Assembly (NCBI GenBank): GCA_025353525.1
Contig: JANXOO010000734.1
Span: forward strand, 1-10,507
DNA from: Schlesneria sp.
GTDB taxonomy: Bacteria > Planctomycetota > Planctomycetia > Planctomycetales > Planctomycetaceae
DNA: 10,507 nucleotides
Reading direction: 5' to 3'
A program made the translations under genes and the position numbers. Below, piece after piece: positions 6,026 through 10,507 of this stretch (its first letter is position 1; each line of letters starts with the position of its first letter). A model generated the notes under the pieces. It saw only the letters and a program-made list of their open reading frames with translations. It did no database searches and was not told where the DNA came from.

Positions 6026-7566
6026 ACATGACCGTTTTCCGGAATCCGGCGAATAAGACGACGGGGAAAGTTTATCTGGTGGGTGCCGGTCCCGGCGACC
6101 CCGGATTGCTGACGCTGCGCGGTGCCGAATGCCTCGCGCGGGCCGATCTGATCCTTTACGATGGATTGGTGAACCCGCTTCATTTGCGGCACAGTCAGGC
6201 ATCGGCCGAACGGACATGCCGGGCCGACGGGCCGACCGGCCGCGTGATTCCACAAGACGAGATCAATCGCCGACTGATCGATGCCGCCCGATCGGGCAAG
6301 ACCGTCGTGCGACTGAAGGGAGGCGATCCGTTTATCTTCGGTCGCGGCTCGGAAGAAGCGGCGGCTCTGTCTGCTGCGGGGATTCCATTCGAGGTCGTAC
6401 CGGGGATTACGGCAGCCACGGCGGCGGCAGTCTATACAGGAATTTCGCTGACCCATCGCGAACATGCGTCTGCGGTTGCGTTCGTTACCGGACACGAAGA
6501 CCCGACGAAATCATCGACGCTCGATTACGGGGCACTCGCATCGTTTCCAGGAACACTCGTCTTTTACATGGGATTGCATCGTCTGAGTGCGATTGCCGGG
6601 TCCCTGATCGAAGCGGGAAAGCCACCGGCCACGCCCGCCTGTGTCGTCAGCCGAGCGACCCAGCCACGGCAACGAACTATTACAGGCCCCCTGTCCGAGA
6701 TCGCGTCACTCGCTGTGGCAGCCGACTTTCACGCACCGTCGCTCGCGATTATCGGCGATTGTGTCCGCATGCGCGAGCAGGCACGGTGGTTTGAAGATCG
6801 CCCCCTGTTCGGACAGGTCATTGGAATCACTCGGCCCGAGGAACAGGCCGACGACGCGGCACTGCGAGCTGTGGAACTGGGCGCATTCCCGATCATGTTG
6901 CCGACGATCGAGATTGCTCCGCCAGAATCGTGGAGTGAAGTCGACGCAGCCATCTCGCGATTGAACGAGTTTGACTGGATCATCTTCACGAGTGCCAACG
7001 GAGTTCGTGCGTTCCTGGGCCGATTATGGAAAATCGGACACGACATGCGGTCACTCGCCAACATGAAAATCGCCACGATCGGACCAGGGACGAATGCGGC
7101 CCTGATGCAGTATTCATTGCGAGCGGATCTCGTACCGACTGAGTTTCGTGCCGAAGCGTTGGCCGAGGCGTTGCGACCGCACGTCAGGGGTTCCCGAATC
7201 CTCTGGGCTCGCGCCAGTCGGGGCCGCGATGTCCTGCTCACCGAACTTGCCGCAGCCGGTGCGATCATAACGCCAGTCGTTGTTTACCTTAACCGCGACG
7301 TCGATTGTTTGCCCGCCGAAGCGATCGGGCAAATCGAACGCGGGGAACTCGACTGGATCGGTTTGTCGAGTCCGTCGATCGCGCGGAATCTGGCACGGCT
7401 GCTTTCAAACGAGGCAAAAGGAATGCTTGGCGAGAAAACCAGACTGGTCAGCATCAGCCCGGTCACAACGGCAGCCGCGCACGAAGCAGGAATGCCAGTC
7501 TCGGCAGAAGCCACGGTCCACACATGGGAAGGACTATTTCAGGCAATGATACGAGCATCGGCATAG
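6022..7566 (+). CDS. cobA-hemD: Fused uroporphyrinogen-III C-methyltransferase / uroporphyrinogen-III synthase
   Basis: A 514-residue fusion of two tetrapyrrole enzymes. The N-terminal SUMT domain (about 15-255) methylates uroporphyrinogen III at C2 and C7 with S-adenosylmethionine to precorrin-2, the entry to siroheme and cobalamin. It shows VYLVGAGPGDPGLLTLRGAE (17-36), VRLKGGDPFIFGRGSEE (96-112) and VPGITAATAAAVYTGI. The C-terminal HemD domain (about 262-510) cyclises hydroxymethylbilane to uroporphyrinogen III, seen in GQVIGITRPEEQADDAAL, FTSANGVRAF, ATIGPGTNAAL and the final TAAAHEAGMPVSAEA. The order CobA then HemD lets the product pass to the next enzyme and is a known arrangement. The ATG overlaps the proB stop by four bases; ATG 6028 is an alternative start. 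hemC is not in the window, and the neighbours belong to other pathways. Confidence 0.94.
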   Translation: MNMTVFRNPANKTTGKVYLVGAGPGDPGLLTLRGAECLARADLILYDGLVNPLHLRHSQASAERTCRADGPTGRVIPQDEINRRLIDAARSGKTVVRLKGGDPFIFGRGSEEAAALSAAGIPFEVVPGITAATAAAVYTGISLTHREHASAVAFVTGHEDPTKSSTLDYGALASFPGTLVFYMGLHRLSAIAGSLIEAGKPPATPACVVSRATQPRQRTITGPLSEIASLAVAADFHAPSLAIIGDCVRMREQARWFEDRPLFGQVIGITRPEEQADDAALRAVELGAFPIMLPTIEIAPPESWSEVDAAISRLNEFDWIIFTSANGVRAFLGRLWKIGHDMRSLANMKIATIGPGTNAALMQYSLRADLVPTEFRAEALAEALRPHVRGSRILWARASRGRDVLLTELAAAGAIITPVVVYLNRDVDCLPAEAIGQIERGELDWIGLSSPSIARNLARLLSNEAKGMLGEKTRLVSISPVTTAAAHEAGMPVSAEATVHTWEGLFQAMIRASA

Positions 7567-7595
7567 GCCAACCGCTGCAGTTCACGCTTTGGCCT
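7565..7595 (+). terminator. Weak hairpin at the end of cobA-hemD
   Basis: AGGCCAA (7565-7571) pairs perfectly with TTGGCCT (7589-7595) across a 17-base loop. The stem begins at the stop codon of the fusion gene. No T-run follows, so intrinsic termination is doubtful; it may be an RNA 3'-end structure or chance. Confidence 0.25.
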
Positions 7596-7616
7596 GTCGT
7601 CGCCCCGCACACAGTC

Positions 7617-7664
7617 GCTCGACCGCTCGATTGCTCGACCGCTCGATTGCTCGATTGCTCCACT
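7617..7664. repeat. Octamer tandem repeat GCTCGA(CC/TT)
   Basis: Five consecutive octamers read GCTCGACC, GCTCGATT, GCTCGACC, GCTCGATT and GCTCGATT, followed by a degenerate sixth, GCTCCACT. They lie between the fusion gene and tilS, about 60 bases before the tilS ATG. The unit contains TCGA, so the array is partly self-complementary. Copy number could vary by slippage. No known role. Confidence 0.85.
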
Positions 7665-7724
7665 TTTGCATCGCTGTTTTCTACTCCCTGTTTGCAATCC
7701 AACGTCAAAAAACAACCTGAACGC

Positions 7725-8714
7725 ATGCACCATTTTCTAGACCAGTTGCGACGAGGACTCGAACAACTTAACGTTCGCAACGAACGACTGCTCGTCGCGG
7801 TATCCGGAGGTGCGGACAGTGTGGCGCTATTGCGTGGCCTCGTCGAAGTCGGGTCGGAATTCTCGCTCGAGTTGATTGTTGCTCACTTCAATCATCGACT
7901 CAGAGGGCCGGACAGCGACGCCGATGCCGATTGGGTTCGCGATCTCGCCGTGTCTCTGAAACTTCTCTGCGAAGCTGGCGTGGTTGCCGATTTTGTACTA
8001 TCGCCCGACGCTGGCGGCCTCGAAGAAAATGCCCGGACGCTGCGATATCAATTTCTCGACGATGCGGCAACGAAGTCCTGTTGCCGGTCAATCGCGATGG
8101 CACATACTGCCGACGACCAGGCCGAGACCGTTTTGCATCACGTGCTGCGGGGAACGGGTATCGCCGGTTTGCAAGGAATTCCTGCAACAAGAACAACGTT
8201 TTCGGGGAAACGCGTGGTTCGACCGATCCTTGCAGTCCGGCGAATGGAACTGGAATCGTATCTGGGCGAGCGCGGTCAGGATTACCGAACGGATGGAACG
8301 AACAACGATACGTCGATGACCCGGAACAGGCTGCGTCACGTCGTGCTGCCGCTGATTCGAGAGCAGATCAATCCGCAAGTCGACGCCGCACTGTGCCGAC
8401 TTGCGGAACAGGCGTTTGAGATCGACGAATTTCTTCAACAATCAGTCGAACTGCTGATTTCAAGCTGCCTGATCGATCGCCAGCCTGCCGCATGTCGAAT
8501 CAATACCGGCCTGCTGAAAAGCGAATCGCGCCATCTGATTCGTGCCTTTTTTTGCGAGTTGTGGGGACGCCAGAACTGGCCCCGGCAGGCGATGGGATTT
8601 TCTCAATGGAATCGTTTGGCTGAGTCGATTCAGACTCGGGAAACGATCACCCTTCCTCACCGGATCGAAGCCCGGTTTCACTCGGACGATTTATTGGTGT
8701 TGCGGCAACTTTGA
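7725..8714 (+). CDS. tilS: tRNA(Ile)-lysidine synthetase
   Basis: TilS converts C34 of the tRNA-Ile with anticodon CAU to lysidine using ATP and lysine, so that it reads AUA; the step is normally essential. From ATG 7725 the protein has 329 residues. The N-type ATP pyrophosphatase P-loop is LLVAVSGGADSVALLRGL, with SGGADS at 27-32. Further family motifs follow: VAHFNHRLRG, EENARTLRY, MAHTADDQAETVLHHVLRGT, then RPIL and the segment DGTNNDTSMTRNRLRHVVLP. About 100 residues follow that resemble the middle substrate-binding domain. It is shorter than E. coli TilS (about 430) and lacks the C-terminal domain, a form seen in many bacteria. The frame is open further upstream, but residues before the ATG look like translated intergenic repeat. 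No good ribosome-binding site precedes the ATG; TTG 7692 is the only nearby alternative. It probably lies at the end of the proB transcript or has its own promoter. Confidence 0.93.
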   Translation: MHHFLDQLRRGLEQLNVRNERLLVAVSGGADSVALLRGLVEVGSEFSLELIVAHFNHRLRGPDSDADADWVRDLAVSLKLLCEAGVVADFVLSPDAGGLEENARTLRYQFLDDAATKSCCRSIAMAHTADDQAETVLHHVLRGTGIAGLQGIPATRTTFSGKRVVRPILAVRRMELESYLGERGQDYRTDGTNNDTSMTRNRLRHVVLPLIREQINPQVDAALCRLAEQAFEIDEFLQQSVELLISSCLIDRQPAACRINTGLLKSESRHLIRAFFCELWGRQNWPRQAMGFSQWNRLAESIQTRETITLPHRIEARFHSDDLLVLRQL

Positions 8715-8981
8715 GATTGTTCGCGGGGGTAGTTTTTAGTGGTTTCGGGAAGACTGGCTGAAGGCTGGACCTTGAAGGCAAAGACAGGTTAAAGACTGAA
8801 CTCCAGCGGGAACGGCTTTTTGCCGATTGAGTGGTGGTAATTCCCGTTCATGGAAAGATGCTTCGAGACTGGTTAGCATGCTCTGCCCCGCTTTGGACCG
8901 TTCGGACAGCGGGCGTCGGAATTCACATGGAGTCGTTCGCAAGGATGCGCCTTCTCGTAACTTCTAATGGTGGAATCAACA
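8715..8981. other. tilS-MFS intergenic region
   Basis: No gene is supported in these 267 bases. Around 8807-8850 there are nested short stems: CGGGAA pairing with TTCCCG about 35 bases on, enclosing GGC-T-tract-GCC (CGGCTTTTTGCCG). The gap is long enough to hold a promoter and leader for the permease, but I cannot point to convincing -35/-10 boxes. Confidence 0.4.
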
Positions 8982-10507
8982 ATGAGTGATGGCAACAATG
9001 AAAGTGTAGCCCCCAATGCGCAGCGGTTGCTGTGGGCGGGCTTCACGGCAATTCTCGCGGCGGGCGTGGGCTTTGCGATTCGAGGCGGGATTTTCGACAA
9101 TTGGCAAGCGGCTTACAGCTTCACCAGCACGCAGTTGGGAGCCATCGGTGGTGCCGGGTTTTCGGGATTCTGCTTCGGAATCATTATCGGTGGCGTGCTG
9201 TGCGATAAAATCGGCTATGGCAAGCTGGTCGCCACGGCGTTCCTGCTGCACGTGTCGTCAGCAGTCGTGACATTTTGCGCGTCAACACCCGAGAATGCGT
9301 ACACCATGTTGTACTGGGGCATGTTCCTGTTCGCTCTGGCCAATGGATGCCTCGAAGCAGTTGCCAATCCGCTTATCGCAACGCTCTTTCCTCACAACAG
9401 AACCCATTACCTGAACATCCTGCACGCCAGTTGGCCCGCCGGTTTGATTCTGGGCGGAATCCTCGGCTGGGTTCTTGATGATCGTATGAAACTGGATTGG
9501 AAAATCCAGTTGTCGCTGTATCTGATCCCGACCGTCGCTTACGGCGTGATGTTCCTGGGCCAGAGTTTCCCGAAATCCGAAGCATCCAAAAAGGGGTTGA
9601 AGCTTGGGGAAATGCTTCAGGATGTTGGTCTGCTTGGCGGGTTGGTCGTTTGCTTCCTGCTGTCGATGTTCCTTGGCGATATCCTGAAGCCGATTTTAGG
9701 CGATGACAACGCGAGGTATGCGGGATATGCCGTCGGCGCAACGTTGTTGTTCGGTGTTGGAGTGATCACCAAATTCTCGATTGGATCCGTACTGCTGTTC
9801 ATCCTGTTCATCACGCACGCGATGGTGGGTGCGGTCGAGTTGGGGACCGACGGCTGGATTCAGAATATCACCGGAAATATTCTTTCATCGGAACAGGGCA
9901 AGATTCTGTTCGTCTTTACTTCGGCATTGATGTTCGCCCTGCGATTCTGTGCCGATTTCATCGAAAAGAAAATTGGCATCTCACCCATCGGGATCCTGCT
10001 GATTTGTGCCATTCTGGCGTGTATCGGATTGAATTTGACGAGCCGTATTGATGCGTTTGCCGGCGCAATCATTGCTCTGTCCGTCTACGGCATTGGCAAG
10101 ACGTTCTTCTGGCCAACAATGCTCGCCGTAGCGTCGGACCGATTCCCGCGAACGGGAGCCATTGCGATCAGCATCATGGGTGGCATTGGTATGATGTCGG
10201 CTGGATTGATCGGATCGCCCGGACTCGGTTACTTCAAAGACCGGTACTCGGGTGAAGCACTCAAGGCTGCTGATGCTGTTCTGTATGAATCAGACAAAGC
10301 CGAAAAAGCGAGCCAGTTTCTGGTCTTCCCTGACGCCTTCGGACTCGACGGAAAGAAGCTGGGAGCCGCTCAGAAATCACTGGAAACGTTTCGAGAAGGC
10401 GGAGATGTTGGCGAGGCCGCATTTGCAAAGCTGGCACCACAAGAGCGCAAGCTGATTGAAGCAAGTATCAAGGGGGACCGCGATACGCTCGTCACGGATT
10501 CGCTGAT
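8982..10507 (+). CDS. MFS permease, probably sugar/FHS-like (runs off right edge)
   Basis: At least 508 residues of a polytopic inner-membrane transporter, open to the window end. ATG 8982 has GGTGGA seven bases upstream. After a short polar N-terminus ([14 protein letters not shown]) come about 13 hydrophobic segments between residues 15 and 415. The loop after the second, [13 protein letters not shown], matches the MFS D-[RK]-x-G-[RK]-like motif. The segment [20 protein letters not shown], with Asn, Glu and Pro inside a helix, recalls fucose/glucose permeases of the FHS family, so a sugar substrate is plausible but unproven. From about residue 415 to the edge the chain becomes hydrophilic and charged (starting [20 protein letters not shown]), an unusually long loop of more than 90 residues. 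At least one more membrane segment is expected beyond the edge. The gene stands alone after tilS, with its own leader. Confidence 0.88.
   Translation, partial: MSDGNNESVAPNAQRLLWAGFTAILAAGVGFAIRGGIFDNWQAAYSFTSTQLGAIGGAGFSGFCFGIIIGGVLCDKIGYGKLVATAFLLHVSSAVVTFCASTPENAYTMLYWGMFLFALANGCLEAVANPLIATLFPHNRTHYLNILHASWPAGLILGGILGWVLDDRMKLDWKIQLSLYLIPTVAYGVMFLGQSFPKSEASKKGLKLGEMLQDVGLLGGLVVCFLLSMFLGDILKPILGDDNARYAGYAVGATLLFGVGVITKFSIGSVLLFILFITHAMVGAVELGTDGWIQNITGNILSSEQGKILFVFTSALMFALRFCADFIEKKIGISPIGILLICAILACIGLNLTSRIDAFAGAIIALSVYGIGKTFFWPTMLAVASDRFPRTGAIAISIMGGIGMMSAGLIGSPGLGYFKDRYSGEALKAADAVLYESDKAEKASQFLVFPDAFGLDGKKLGAAQKSLETFREGGDVGEAAFAKLAPQERKLIEASIKGDRDTLVTDSL

Noticed and set aside
7305..7724. 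Extended TilS N-terminus from an upstream start
   Set aside because: This part overlaps the HemD coding region in another frame and then translates the octamer repeat; TilS homology begins near ATG 7725.

Overview
The window looks like a planctomycete chromosome. This rests on recognition of the protein types: a ProB with a PUA domain, a CobA-HemD fusion, a short TilS and a planctomycete-type sugar MFS permease. It also rests on the GC-rich palindromic repeat built around GAGCCGCCA and GGGAGGGCGAGG. No database search was possible.

The left half (1-4885) is accessory and scrambled. A partial minus-strand gene of unknown function runs off the left edge (1-216). It diverges from an OLD-family ATPase/TOPRIM nuclease gene (370-2057), whose ATPase domain is split by a one-base frame change near position 678. 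Just beyond it is the first 20 codons of a minus-strand gene with a good ribosome-binding site, resembling the N-terminus of an ArdC-type antirestriction protein. Next comes an apparently intact IS50/Tn5-like insertion sequence (2309-3835) with perfect 17-bp core ends. It has no target duplication, and its right flank begins inside a truncated REP-type palindrome that is missing on the left side, so the IS sits on a rearrangement junction. The following kilobase (3836-4885) holds no convincing gene. It carries a CACAGAGA-type dispersed repeat, a bipartite REP pair with direct repeats, and some hairpins.

The right half (4886-10507) is housekeeping, all on the plus strand. proB (glutamate 5-kinase, proline synthesis) overlaps the cobA-hemD fusion (siroheme/tetrapyrrole branch) by four bases. 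After a short gap with an octamer tandem repeat comes tilS (tRNA-Ile lysidine synthetase). After a 267-bp gap comes an MFS permease that runs off the right edge.

I find no clear new multi-gene system. The most informative part is the decayed defence/antidefence and mobile-element zone next to the core genes, where a broken OLD nuclease, a probable ArdC start fragment, an IS on a breakpoint and several repeat families lie within about 4.5 kb.
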